From assembly GCF_020171525.1 (NCBI RefSeq), contig NZ_JAIVAI010000001.1, positions 930,001-994,000 of the forward strand: 64,000 nt of DNA, written 5' to 3'. Positions 17,408 through 25,888 of the stretch are shown piece after piece. Positions within the stretch are counted from its first letter, which is position 1, and every line of letters begins with the position of its first letter. This DNA comes from Halobacillus yeomjeoni (GTDB lineage: Bacteria > Bacillota > Bacilli > Bacillales > Halobacillaceae). The notes beneath the pieces are model-generated. The model worked only from the letters and a program-made list of their open reading frames with translations, was not told where the DNA came from and did not search any database. Position numbers and translations under genes: made by a program.

Positions 17408-17872
17408 TTAAGATAAGTATGTATCTATGATAATCTTCGCTCTTGCATCAAGATTGGTTGGTAATTTGTCCAGCATGAAAAATTCCAATTGTACACTTTC
17501 CCCATCCACCATTTTCAGTTCTCCATATGGAGCCAGAGCTTTAAAAATGCTTATGACATTAAACACCTCATCTCCATTCGGATATTGAAAATAAAGGTCC
17601 TCTCCAGACAATAAATCTATGAAAGCAAAATCATCAGCACTTAACCCTGTTTCTTCATAAAGTTCCCTTGCAGCCGTTTGTTCCAACTTTTCTCCAGGCT
17701 CCATAGCCCCTCCGGGTAATCCCCATTCTTCAGTGTCTGAACGTTGCTGTAGGAGAAGTTCATTAGTTTCGTTGAAGACAAGTACAGTAGATCCTGCCAC
17801 GATTAATGGCCTGCTGCCAATTAACTTCCTGATATCTGCTATGTAATTTGAGATAAAAAACACCTCTTCCAT
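17408..17872 (-). CDS. NUDIX hydrolase
   Basis: The 154-residue pyrophosphohydrolase of nucleoside-diphosphate-X substrates has its Nudix box at residues ~53-75: GGAMEPGEKLEQTAARELYE followed by ETG, matching G-x5-E-x7-RE-x-x-EE-x-G. Substrate-deciding residues are not interpretable. It is flanked on both sides by immunity-type genes on the same strand and overlaps the downstream ORF extension, so it is probably co-transcribed. Confidence 0.88.
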   Translation of the reverse strand: MEEVFFISNYIADIRKLIGSRPLIVAGSTVLVFNETNELLLQQRSDTEEWGLPGGAMEPGEKLEQTAARELYEETGLSADDFAFIDLLSGEDLYFQYPNGDEVFNVISIFKALAPYGELKMVDGESVQLEFFMLDKLPTNLDARAKIIIDTYLS

Positions 17873-17890
17873 AAGGTTTGTAGAAAGTAG

Positions 17891-18232
17891 TTATATTGCT
17901 TTCTCATCATAAAAATAACAGCTTAGTGCTTGCGAAACCTCTGTCCATGTGGATCTTTTACAAGCTTTAATCAGTCGCTCTACTTGTCTTTCGATTACAT
18001 GAATATTATAATCCACAGCAATGAATAAGCCTCTACCGATCTCAACTTCATCGGGATGTTCCTTTAATATTCTTTCGAGTCTTTTAGGGCTAGTTACTTC
18101 AAGATGAAATGTTTCTCCACCTTCAGAATGGGCTTCTCCAATATCCATATATATATCAGCTGTAAAATCATCGATTTCTTCTCCGAAATCTACACTGACG
18201 ACTGAAAATGTATTAAGTTCAGGTATAACCAT
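17891..18232 (-). CDS. Immunity protein 8 (Imm8)-like
   Basis: The 113-residue protein has an N-terminal strand pair ending in FTADIYMDIGEAHSEGGETF, then HLEVTSPKRLERIL. It ends with the helical EVGRG-like segment EIGRGLFIAVDYN and a C-terminal Trp-containing helix. This matches the Imm8 polymorphic-toxin immunity family as I remember it; no search was possible. It lies between the SUFU and NUDIX genes with short gaps, suggesting one transcript. Confidence 0.65.
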   Translation of the reverse strand: MVIPELNTFSVVSVDFGEEIDDFTADIYMDIGEAHSEGGETFHLEVTSPKRLERILKEHPDEVEIGRGLFIAVDYNIHVIERQVERLIKACKRSTWTEVSQALSCYFYDEKAI

Positions 18233-18259
18233 TGTGACACTCCCACTACTTTTTTGTAC

Positions 18260-18829
18260 TTAATCTTCTAATAATACACTACTCCTTTGATAATCAACCA
18301 AGTCAGGATCCACTTCCTCAAGCATATTCTCAAAGGCTTCCCATCCATCGGTTCTAACAAATCGAGCTTCACTTGCCATTATAGGTATAAGCCATATCAT
18401 GACTATTGGTACATCTCCACCATCATAAATTTCAAAGCTTTCAGGGAAATACACAGGTATGCTTGCATATAAAGCTTCCAGTTTTGAATCTTTGAATAAA
18501 GAGCCATACGGACCAATCACATCCCCTCTTAAAAGGGCTTGATGATCTTTAAGTAGAAACATCCCAACTTGTTGTAAAATACCAGGGATATTTTCATCTC
18601 CGAAATTTGTATAGCTGACTATAACCAACTCTTGCCTGATTTCTTTACGATTGGTGGATTTCAATAAATGGTCACTCAATCCTATCGTGGTGTAAGTGGA
18701 TGTTCCCTGAAAAGGACCGTCACTATATTTGGCTATCTGAAAGGGGATCTTCTTTCCTGTGCAACCTGTGCTCCACCCATATAAAACGTTGCCCAAGTGT
18801 TCTTCTAAAAAATCTATAAAATCACGCAT
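18260..18829 (-). CDS. SUFU-domain (suppressor of fused) protein, probable immunity protein
   Basis: Bacterial SUFU-domain proteins commonly serve as immunity proteins in polymorphic toxin loci. Residues visible: the N-terminal helix MRDFIDFLEEHLG, PFQIAKYSDGPFQGTSTYTT, GLSDHLL, RQELVIVS and the late VPIVMIWLIPIMASEARFV strand. I choose ATG 18829, directly behind GGAGGGTAT; the ORF begins 11 codons earlier without a site. It is the first gene of the minus-strand group that continues with the Imm8-like, NUDIX and WapI-like genes. Function is inferred from family. Confidence 0.72.
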   Translation of the reverse strand: MRDFIDFLEEHLGNVLYGWSTGCTGKKIPFQIAKYSDGPFQGTSTYTTIGLSDHLLKSTNRKEIRQELVIVSYTNFGDENIPGILQQVGMFLLKDHQALLRGDVIGPYGSLFKDSKLEALYASIPVYFPESFEIYDGGDVPIVMIWLIPIMASEARFVRTDGWEAFENMLEEVDPDLVDYQRSSVLLED

Positions 18830-19049
18830 ATACCCTCCATTAAATTCAATAAGTATGTACAAAATTCATAAATAGATTATCATCTTGTAATTCTTCATCC
18901 ATAACCCCATTTAATATATGAAAAAAGGTTCAGAGCAATCATTTCAAAACTATGAAGAAATTACAATACGTTAACTTCAAGATGAGTTTTACCATCCCCC
19001 CTCACATCAAATCCACCTTGCCTTTCGTTTCAAGCTGATAACTCTAAAA

Positions 19050-19076
19050 AAAGGATGACCTTAGAGGCCATCCTTT
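19050..19076 (-). terminator. Terminator after the subtilisin gene
   Basis: AAAGGATG/CATCCTTT arms with inner CC/GG pairing, followed on the minus strand by TTTTTTT. Confidence 0.85.
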
Positions 19077-19088
19077 CATTACTTCAAA

Positions 19089-20255
19089 TTAATACTGTAC
19101 AGCATCCGCTGCATTGACACGTCCATTCTGGAACAGTGTACCTGTACCTGTCACGTAATCAGCCGTCTCTTCAAGGGCCGTGCGGATCTCAGAAGCACTT
19201 CTTCCTTGTGATGCGAGCAGACCTGCAACACCGGCTACGACTGGAGCAGCCATAGATGTACCGGACATATTCTCATATCCTCCACCAAGGACTGTAGAGT
19301 AAATGCTTACGCCTGGTGCAGCGATATCGACCCATGTTCCATAGTTAGAGAAGTAGGCGATCGTATCATTTTGATCTGTAGCTGCAACTGCAAGAGAGTT
19401 TGAGTAATAAGCAGGGTAGCTAGGTTTTGCTGAACTTTCGTTCCCAGCTGCGGCTACAACGACTGACCCTTTGTTCCACGCGTAGTTCACTGCATCCTTA
19501 AGCGTTTGAGAACCGATCAATCCACCCAGGCTCAAGTTGATGACCTCTGCACCTTGATCCGCTGCGTAACGGATTCCCTGAGCAACATCATCCAGAGAGC
19601 CACTTCCGCTTGCATCCAGTACACGGACCGCCAAAATCGATGCTTCAGGTGCCAGCCCTGCAATTCCCTCTCCGTTGTTCGTCTGTGCGGCTGCGATTCC
19701 TGATACATGCGTTCCGTGGTCGTGCTCATCCATTGGGTCATTGTCATTGGCAGCGAAGTCATAGCCTTTGATAACTTTTCCTGCAAGGTCCGGGTGATTA
19801 TAATCAACGCCGGTATCAATCACAGCCACTTGCACGGACGGATCACTCTGCGTTACATCCCATGCCAGGTCTGCCTCTACTTTTTGAGGGGCATATTGTT
19901 CCGATTCATAGAAAGGATCGTTCGGTGTGTAATTGACGTAAAACATGGAGTTGGCTTCGGCATAATCGACGGCAGGATTTTTTTCAAATGTATCGATTGC
20001 TTCCGTGACTTGTCCAGGTACCTTCACCACTATAAAATCATCGGTCACTTCCAGGACGCTGCCTCCAAGATTCGAAATGATTTCTTTTGCGTATGTAGGT
20101 TTTACAGAGTCTTCAAAATGGACGATCATTTCCTGAGGCGCAAAGGCTTGTTTTTCGGATAATTCCTTTCCATTCAGACTCTCAGCTGATGCAGGTAAAG
20201 CAGACGACATAAGCAGGGTTGCTGATGCAGCAATAGCTGCAAAACGTTTTTTCAT
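19089..20255 (-). CDS. Secreted subtilisin-like serine protease (S8)
   Basis: The 388-residue secreted endopeptidase has a signal peptide at 1-24 (KKRFAAIAASATLLMSSALP, then ASA). An I9-type inhibitor propeptide follows (QEMIVHFEDSV ... AVDYAEANSMF, to about residue 105), then the mature domain. The catalytic triad is Asp in VIDTGVD (~148), His in DHGTHVSG (~180) and Ser in SGTSMAAPV (~334), with the oxyanion Asn in AAAGNESS. The high Asp/Glu content suits a salty habitat. It is monocistronic, with an inverted repeat over its -35 region. Confidence 0.93.
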   Translation of the reverse strand: MKKRFAAIAASATLLMSSALPASAESLNGKELSEKQAFAPQEMIVHFEDSVKPTYAKEIISNLGGSVLEVTDDFIVVKVPGQVTEAIDTFEKNPAVDYAEANSMFYVNYTPNDPFYESEQYAPQKVEADLAWDVTQSDPSVQVAVIDTGVDYNHPDLAGKVIKGYDFAANDNDPMDEHDHGTHVSGIAAAQTNNGEGIAGLAPEASILAVRVLDASGSGSLDDVAQGIRYAADQGAEVINLSLGGLIGSQTLKDAVNYAWNKGSVVVAAAGNESSAKPSYPAYYSNSLAVAATDQNDTIAYFSNYGTWVDIAAPGVSIYSTVLGGGYENMSGTSMAAPVVAGVAGLLASQGRSASEIRTALEETADYVTGTGTLFQNGRVNAADAVQY

Positions 20256-20346
20256 TTTTCCATCACTCCTCTAAAATTTTCCCAGTCAGTTGGTTACTTC
20301 CCGGGTCATGTAGAGGTTTCAACAATAAACGGCAAAGTCCTTCAAC

Positions 20347-20380
20347 ATTATACTAAAATAATGAATATTGACTATATTCA
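20347..20380 (-). promoter_or_regulatory. Subtilisin promoter with overlapping inverted repeat
   Basis: A -10 TATAAT occupies 20347-20352. TGAATAT-tgact-ATATTCA (20362-20380) is a 7-5-7 inverted repeat covering the -35 position, a plausible operator for a repressor or activator of protease synthesis. Confidence 0.45.
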
Positions 20381-20726
20381 GACTATTTATCCTGGTCCTC
20401 CCCCATTTCACCCTGCACGAAATGACTAGTCCAATAGCAGAAATGAACTTTTATATAAACCCCGGGATAACTAATCGTTCCTCCCCTTTTTAATCCTTAT
20501 TTTTACTATTTTCAGGTGAATAGACCTGTCTACGCTCGTAAACTCAAATTTAACAGCATAATGACATTAAATAAAATTGGGCTATTAACTCACTTAATTG
20601 TTCATTAATTAACAATGATACTTTTTTATTCTTTTGTTTCTATTTTTTCTTATATTTTCATCCTTATTTTCGATATAATAATAAGTTAGTAAGAATAATT
20701 TTGATAGAATGACATCGGAGGTACAT
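20381..20726. other. AT-rich divergent intergenic region
   Basis: It separates the subtilisin and TetR genes. No ORF is seen. A TATAAT at about 20675 is a likely -10 for the TetR gene; no clear -35 was found. Confidence 0.4.
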
Positions 20727-21311
20727 ATGACTACTAGAGAAAATATTTTGAAGCATTCCCTTCACGACTTTGCCTTTGAAGGATATGGCGGGGCTTCCAT
20801 GGCTAAGATTGCAGAAAAATCCGGGATAACGAAGTCTACCATTTACAGTCACTTTTCAAGTAAAGAGGATATATATTTGGCAGTTTTAGACCAATTCATT
20901 CATTACAGCGCTCAATTATGGAAAGATGAAAAAAAACGCCTGGAAACCCTACATACAGAAAGTGCTCTGCGTGAGACCTTGTTTAATGTCTATAAGAACG
21001 CTCAACAGAACCGTGCCCTGACCATCTTCTGGCATAAGAGCATGATCAGTCCGCCCGCGAAAATCCAAGCAGAAGTCATGGATAAAATTTCTTTACCAGT
21101 CCAGAATATGAAAGACTTTTTGACTCATGTATTCACAAAAGGAATAAAGAGTGGAGAGATCCCATCGGAACACAACGTTCCCTACTTGGTCAATATCTTT
21201 TTTGGACTTGTCCAATGTATCACGCTAGGTCACATATTTGATGAAAATACGGATCCTGAAAAAATGATTGAGGATATGTTCAATTATTTTTGGAAGGGTA
21301 TTGGAAAATAA
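20727..21311 (+). CDS. TetR/AcrR-family transcriptional regulator
   Basis: The 194-residue regulator has an N-terminal helix-turn-helix (GYGGASMAKIAEKSGITKST, then IYSHFSSKEDIYLAV) typical of TetR, followed by an all-helical ligand and dimer domain. The ATG at 20727 is chosen because CGGAGG lies just upstream; an in-frame ATG at 20709 lacks a site. No efflux gene is adjacent on the same transcript, so the target is unknown and autoregulation is possible. Confidence 0.88.
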   Translation: MTTRENILKHSLHDFAFEGYGGASMAKIAEKSGITKSTIYSHFSSKEDIYLAVLDQFIHYSAQLWKDEKKRLETLHTESALRETLFNVYKNAQQNRALTIFWHKSMISPPAKIQAEVMDKISLPVQNMKDFLTHVFTKGIKSGEIPSEHNVPYLVNIFFGLVQCITLGHIFDENTDPEKMIEDMFNYFWKGIGK

Positions 21312-21312
21312 T

Positions 21313-21346
21313 AGAGCGCAGTGGCAATGACCACAGCGCTCTTTTT
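21313..21346. terminator. Bidirectional terminator between TetR and the aminotransferase
   Basis: AGAGCGC-a-GTGG/CCAC-a-GCGCTCT stem followed by TTTTT on the plus strand. Confidence 0.85.
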
Positions 21347-21363
21347 CATTTACAAATACCGAC

Positions 21364-22686
21364 CTACACCAGACTGGAGTATTTCATTTCTTCAAAAGCA
21401 GTGACAGCTTCTTCAAAAACTCTCAATCCTTCGTCTATTTGTTCTTTCGATACAACCAAAGGAGGGATCATACGGATGACTTCCTGATGTTTGCCGCAAA
21501 GATAGAACAACACACCTCTTTGTAACGACCCATTCAAGATTTCCATCATCCCGTCTCCATCAGGGTCTCCGGTTCCTGCATCGATGATTTCAATCCCGAT
21601 CATCAGACCTACCCCACGCACTTCTCCTATCACGCGGTGTCTGGATTTGATTTCTTCAAGTCTTTCCAAAGCGTATTCACCCATTTGATTTGCATTCGAA
21701 ATCAAGTTCTCTTCTTCCATGACATCAAGTGTTGCAAGCGCTGCGGAACAAGCGATCGGATTTCCTCCAAAGGTCGTTCCGTGACTGCCCATTGGCCATT
21801 GACTCATCAACTCTTTCGAAGCTACCGTTGCACTTAACGGCATCCCCGATGCGATTCCTTTAGCAATAGCCATGATGTCCGGTGTTACACCGAATTTTTG
21901 AGACGCAAACCATTCACCGGTACGACCGAATCCCGTTTGGACTTCATCAAAAATCAAAAGGATACCGTGCCGGTCACAGATTTCCCGGACCTTTTCCAGC
22001 CATGCTGCCGGAGGGATGATGTAGCCGCCTTCACCAAGGACAGGCTCTACAATCATGCATGCCACCTCTTCCGGCGTCACCTGGTGATCGAATAAACGTT
22101 CCGCTTCTTTTTCCAATTGTTGTGCGCAATACGTTCCAATATCCTCACCCGACGGGCATCCTTCTACATCAGCAAAAGGCAGCTGGTACGTCAATCCATT
22201 GGGCTGCAAAAATTTGCGGTACTTACTTTTCGATGTACTTACTCCAAGTGCTCCAAGCGAACGACCATGAAAACACCCGGTAAAGGAAATGACATAAGGT
22301 CGTTGCGTGACGTGTTTAGCCAGTTTCAATCCGCCCTCCACAGCTTCCGTGCCGCTATTGGCAAAAAAGAAACAATCCAATCCTGTCGGAAGCTTTTGTT
22401 GTAAGCGTTCCGCAAGGTGGAGGATGGAATCATACATGATGACACCCGAAGGTCCATGCATCAATTCATCGACACTATTTTTAATCGCTTCTACCACTTT
22501 CGGATGACGGTGACCGGTGTTCGCCACAGCAATTCCAGAAGTGAAATCAAGGTACTTGGTCCCGTCTTCCCCGTAGTAATAACAGCCTTCTTCTTTGACT
22601 ACCGGTAGATTCGGGTGATCTTTCGCCATACTCGGAGCCAGTAATTCGGACATACGTTCATAACGATCTTGAAATGTAGAATTCAT
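21364..22686 (-). CDS. Class III pyridoxal-phosphate aminotransferase (4-aminobutyrate aminotransferase-like)
   Basis: The 440-residue aminotransferase has the fold-type I class III markers: [18 protein letters not shown] near residue 110, [18 protein letters not shown] near 245 and the PLP lysine in [16 protein letters not shown] near 275. The closest general type is GABA or acetylornithine-like transaminase; the donor cannot be fixed from sequence. It is the second gene behind a sigma-54 promoter, 12 bases after the YjiH gene, suggesting transport and transamination of the same amine or amino acid. Confidence 0.88.
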   Translation of the reverse strand: MNSTFQDRYERMSELLAPSMAKDHPNLPVVKEEGCYYYGEDGTKYLDFTSGIAVANTGHRHPKVVEAIKNSVDELMHGPSGVIMYDSILHLAERLQQKLPTGLDCFFFANSGTEAVEGGLKLAKHVTQRPYVISFTGCFHGRSLGALGVSTSKSKYRKFLQPNGLTYQLPFADVEGCPSGEDIGTYCAQQLEKEAERLFDHQVTPEEVACMIVEPVLGEGGYIIPPAAWLEKVREICDRHGILLIFDEVQTGFGRTGEWFASQKFGVTPDIMAIAKGIASGMPLSATVASKELMSQWPMGSHGTTFGGNPIACSAALATLDVMEEENLISNANQMGEYALERLEEIKSRHRVIGEVRGVGLMIGIEIIDAGTGDPDGDGMMEILNGSLQRGVLFYLCGKHQEVIRMIPPLVVSKEQIDEGLRVFEEAVTAFEEMKYSSLV

Positions 22687-22698
22687 ATGTGCTTCCTC

Positions 22699-24096
22699 CT
22701 AAAAAATGAAGTGTGCGACCACAACTATGATCGGCAGAGTAATGATTGTCCTTTGCAGGAAAATGATGGCCAGTTCCAGCACGGATATAGGAATCTTCGA
22801 TTTGATCAAAAGGATTCCGATTTCAGACATATAAATAAGCTGTGTCAATGAAATGGCGGCGATCACGAATCGGGTCAACTCACTTTCAATTCCCGCTCCG
22901 ATGACTGCTGGTAAGAACATATCAGCAAATCCGACAAGCATCGCCGGTGCTGCTTCAGCCGCTTCTGGTATCTGCATCCATTGCAATACCGGTACAATAG
23001 GCATCGATAGATAAGAGAAAAATGGTGTGAATTCTGCGATGATCAAAGCGATCGTCCCAAGCGCCATGACTAGTGGAATCAAAGAGAAATAGATATCCAT
23101 GACGGTTTTGACTCCCTGCACCAACACCTGTTTGACACCACCGGTTGCAGAAGCTTTTTTCAAAGCTTTCTGCATCCCCCATTGGAAGTTGGAAGTTCCT
23201 TCAGGGGTATCTTCAGAAATTCTCTTCCCGGTTCCCTCATAGTATGTATCTGCTTTCTTTGAAAGTGGAGGAATTCTCGGGCAGATCAGCGCTGCTGCAA
23301 GACCTGAAATAGCAACCGTCAAATAGAAGGGAACAAAATACTTTTCCAGACCGATAAAGCTGATGACTACCAAGCTGAATGCAATGGAGTTGATAGAAAA
23401 GTTCGTCGCAATGATCGAAGCTTCCCGTTTCGTGTAATAACCTTCTTCATATTGTTTCGTTGTAATCAATACCCCGACTGTGCCAGCCCCCATCCAAGAG
23501 GCCAGGGCGTCTATCGATGAACGGCCGGGAAGTTTGAATACCGGTCTCATGACATTTCTAAGAAGTGTTCCGATCAGGTCCATCAAGCCGAACTCCATCA
23601 GCAAAGGCATAAACAGCCCCGCAAAAAGGAACCAGGCAGCCAATACAGGAACCAATGCATATAACATCGTCCCTCCTGTGACATCGGATGTGATGATTGC
23701 CGGCCCAAAACTATAGAGCGTCATGACTGCGAAAACAGCCCCGACGATCCTTGTCACAATCCAAAAAGGATGAATGGAAAATAACTGGCTTAAAAAGGGA
23801 TTGCCTGCTAAATTCTTAGGTTTAAAAGCTTTCACCCAAACGGGTACGATCGCTGAGATGATAAGTACAATCGTCATGAACGCAGGGAGGAAAGGTTCAA
23901 GGTATGCTTGCACCGTTTCCGCCATTACCCCTACACCAATCGTTATTTTTCCACCATAAGGAATCGGTAACAAAAACAGCAGGACTCCCAGAAGAGATGG
24001 GATGAAAAACCATAAAAACGCCCGGGTCTTCGATCCTGGACTACCTTTTTCCAATGTACTTCTTGAATCATACACATTTCTTTTTTCAGCTTCCAT
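22699..24096 (-). CDS. YjiH-type membrane protein with nucleoside-recognition (Gate) domains
   Basis: The 465-residue polytopic protein carries the YjiH/Gate arrangement: FLWFFIPSLLGVLLFLLPI near residue 28, SSIDALASWMGAGTVGVLIT near 195, and GFADMFLPAVIGAGIESEL near 390. Function is not established; Gate-domain proteins are transport- or sporulation-related. First gene of the sigma-54 dependent pair, with AAAGGGGAGAAG before the ATG. Pairing with an aminotransferase suggests uptake of an amino compound, which is inference. Confidence 0.82.
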   Translation of the reverse strand: MEAEKRNVYDSRSTLEKGSPGSKTRAFLWFFIPSLLGVLLFLLPIPYGGKITIGVGVMAETVQAYLEPFLPAFMTIVLIISAIVPVWVKAFKPKNLAGNPFLSQLFSIHPFWIVTRIVGAVFAVMTLYSFGPAIITSDVTGGTMLYALVPVLAAWFLFAGLFMPLLMEFGLMDLIGTLLRNVMRPVFKLPGRSSIDALASWMGAGTVGVLITTKQYEEGYYTKREASIIATNFSINSIAFSLVVISFIGLEKYFVPFYLTVAISGLAAALICPRIPPLSKKADTYYEGTGKRISEDTPEGTSNFQWGMQKALKKASATGGVKQVLVQGVKTVMDIYFSLIPLVMALGTIALIIAEFTPFFSYLSMPIVPVLQWMQIPEAAEAAPAMLVGFADMFLPAVIGAGIESELTRFVIAAISLTQLIYMSEIGILLIKSKIPISVLELAIIFLQRTIITLPIIVVVAHFIF

Positions 24097-24194
24097 TCGC
24101 TTCTCCCCTTTATTTTAATTGAATTTATTACAGACGCTTTTTGCTCCCCCCTGCTTTATTTGTTTTTCCATGTTCGTTTACAACCTCAAGGACA

Positions 24195-24231
24195 GTATCC
24201 TCCCTGTCACAGTCGATGGGTGGAAGGATAC
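24195..24231 (-). promoter_or_regulatory. Inverted repeat in the leader downstream of the sigma-54 promoter
   Basis: GTATCCTCCC and GGAAGGATAC pair at 9 of 10 positions across 17 bases. It lies 55-90 bases downstream of the -12 element, where some Bacillus sigma-54 activators (RocR at rocG) use a downstream site. It could also be an RNA hairpin. Confidence 0.4.
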
Positions 24232-24285
24232 GGGTTCTCCTACATTGCTCTTTATAAACAATTAGGTCCCTTACTTATTCATACA

Positions 24286-24301
24286 TGCAAGAACCGTGCC
24301 A
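24286..24301 (-). promoter_or_regulatory. Sigma-54 (SigL) -24/-12 promoter
   Basis: On the minus strand TGGCACGGTTCTTGCA is a perfect match to TGGCAC-N5-TTGCW. It lies between the activator gene and yjiH, oriented toward yjiH, giving a leader of about 175 bases. Confidence 0.92.
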
Positions 24302-24308
24302 CTTTTTA

Positions 24309-25667
24309 TTAATCTACGTTGTACTTTTTCAATTTTCTGACTACGATGGGCTTGCTGATCCCTAAGGCGGCAGCCATTTTGGTCGTTGTCCCATACGTCA
24401 ATTTTGCTTCCATCAATCGTTCTCTTTCTACTTTTTCCAGCGTTTCCTTCAAGGTTTCTTTCTTATTATTCAAATATGAATCACTCTGGTCTTCACCATC
24501 CAAAAGGTAAGAGAGATGTTCTGATTGGATAACCTTATCCAACGTCGTAACGACTAGTCGCTCAATCAAGTTGATCAACTCACGGACATTCCCTTTCCAC
24601 TCCATGGCAAGTAATTGATGTAGGGCTTCACTGCTGAAGACTTTCTCCAGTTTATAACGTTTCATGAATATATTCAGAAACGTATAAATCAAAGGAAGGA
24701 TATCCTCTTTTCTTTCCCTTAACGGAGGTATCGTCAATGGAACAACGTTCAAACGGAAGTACAAGTCTTCTCTGAACTCATTATGTAGGACTGCTTCTTT
24801 CAACTTTTTATTCGTTGCGGTCACGAGCCTGAAGTCAGAATGAATTTCCTTTCTCCCCCCTACGGGATAAAACGTTTTATCTTGAGTCAGTTTAAGGACT
24901 TTCACTTGGTTGGCCATTGAAAGCTCTCCGATCTCATCTAAGAAAAGAGTTCCATTGTGTGCTGATTCTGCAAAACCTTTCTTTCCATGCTTCGATGCAC
25001 CTGTAAAAGCTCCGCCTTCATATCCGAATAATTCCGCTTCGAATAAGCTATCTGGAATTGCACCACAATTGACTTCAATAAAAGGACCTTCGGATCGCCC
25101 ACTCTTAGAATGGATCATTCTGGCCAGCTCGGATTTACCTACTCCTGATTCCCCTAATAGAAGGATATTGACATCAAATCCAGCAACTTGATTCGCAGAA
25201 GCCATCACTTTCTTCATGGCTGCACTTTTGGCAACGAACCACCCTTCACTTTGGTCTTTCAAAAAGTCCAATTCTTTCCGGACTCTTTCAATTTCCGAAG
25301 TCAATTCCTCCATCCCGGCCTTGATTTCCATCAATTCCGTCACATCATGAGAGTAGCTGACGACCCGGGCAATATCCTTATTCTCATCAAAAACCGGGAG
25401 TCCTGTGACGAGTAGCTTGTTCCCTTCAGAAGTCGTTTGAACAAAAGTGACTCTCTCTTTCTTCTCCAGCACTTGTGGAGTTGCCAAAGGTGTGAAGTGC
25501 CCTTCTTTCTCTAACTGATAGACCGACCTCCCCACCCAGTTCTCTGCATTCACGTTGTAAACAGAACCTGTCCCGTGACTCACATTCACTATGATCCCAT
25601 TCGTATCTGTTACAAGAATATCTTCTTTAAGCGAATGTAATAGTACTTTGTACTCTTCATCATTCAA
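24309..25667 (-). CDS. Sigma-54-dependent PAS-domain transcriptional activator
   Basis: The 452-residue enhancer-binding protein has an N-terminal PAS sensor (residues ~8-110), a coiled linker (~112-145), then an AAA+ domain with GESGVGKSE (~172), the sigma-54 contact loop GAFTGA (~217) and Walker B GTLFLDEIGEL. The C-terminal helix-turn-helix is MAAALGISKPIVVRKLKKYN. It very likely activates the -24/-12 promoter just past its stop codon. Translation appears to start at TTG 25667, nine bases after AAAGGAG. The ligand sensed by PAS is unknown. Confidence 0.93.
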   Translation of the reverse strand: MNDEEYKVLLHSLKEDILVTDTNGIIVNVSHGTGSVYNVNAENWVGRSVYQLEKEGHFTPLATPQVLEKKERVTFVQTTSEGNKLLVTGLPVFDENKDIARVVSYSHDVTELMEIKAGMEELTSEIERVRKELDFLKDQSEGWFVAKSAAMKKVMASANQVAGFDVNILLLGESGVGKSELARMIHSKSGRSEGPFIEVNCGAIPDSLFEAELFGYEGGAFTGASKHGKKGFAESAHNGTLFLDEIGELSMANQVKVLKLTQDKTFYPVGGRKEIHSDFRLVTATNKKLKEAVLHNEFREDLYFRLNVVPLTIPPLRERKEDILPLIYTFLNIFMKRYKLEKVFSSEALHQLLAMEWKGNVRELINLIERLVVTTLDKVIQSEHLSYLLDGEDQSDSYLNNKKETLKETLEKVERERLMEAKLTYGTTTKMAAALGISKPIVVRKLKKYNVD

Positions 25668-25683
25668 TGGAATTCGCTCCTTT

Positions 25684-25762
25684 ATTCATTTTTGAATAAC
25701 TTGCTGCTAAATCATTATAAAAAGCGGGTATATGACTGATTCCTGCTTATTCATTTTTGAAT
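25684..25762 (-). promoter_or_regulatory. Two identical palindromes upstream of the activator gene
   Basis: ATTCATTTTTGAAT occurs at 25684-25697 and again at 25749-25762, exactly 65 bp apart. Each is a 5-4-5 inverted repeat. The proximal copy abuts the ribosome site AAAGGAG of the activator gene. Probable binding sites of the activator itself or another dimeric regulator. Confidence 0.6.
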
Positions 25763-25860
25763 GGACTTACTTCATCGTATCATAGAAATCACACTAAATT
25801 CGGAAAATTCCAATAAAAAGTGTTTTTAACATCACAGCCTTCCTTTTACCAAAAAAAAGA

Positions 25861-25880
25861 GACAGCTTATAAAAGCTGTC
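25861..25880 (-). terminator. Terminator after the FAD oxidase gene
   Basis: GACAGCTT/AAGCTGTC stem followed on the minus strand by TCTTTTTTTT. Confidence 0.9.
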
Positions 25881-25888
25881 CCAAACGA

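Noticed and set aside
18863-19088. Short minus-strand ORF after GGGGGG downstream of the subtilisin terminator
   Set aside because: About 18 codons of biased composition with no conserved feature; chance ORF in AT-rich DNA.
19532-19819. Out-of-frame ORFs inside the subtilisin gene
   Set aside because: They overlap catalytic-core codons and lack initiation signals.
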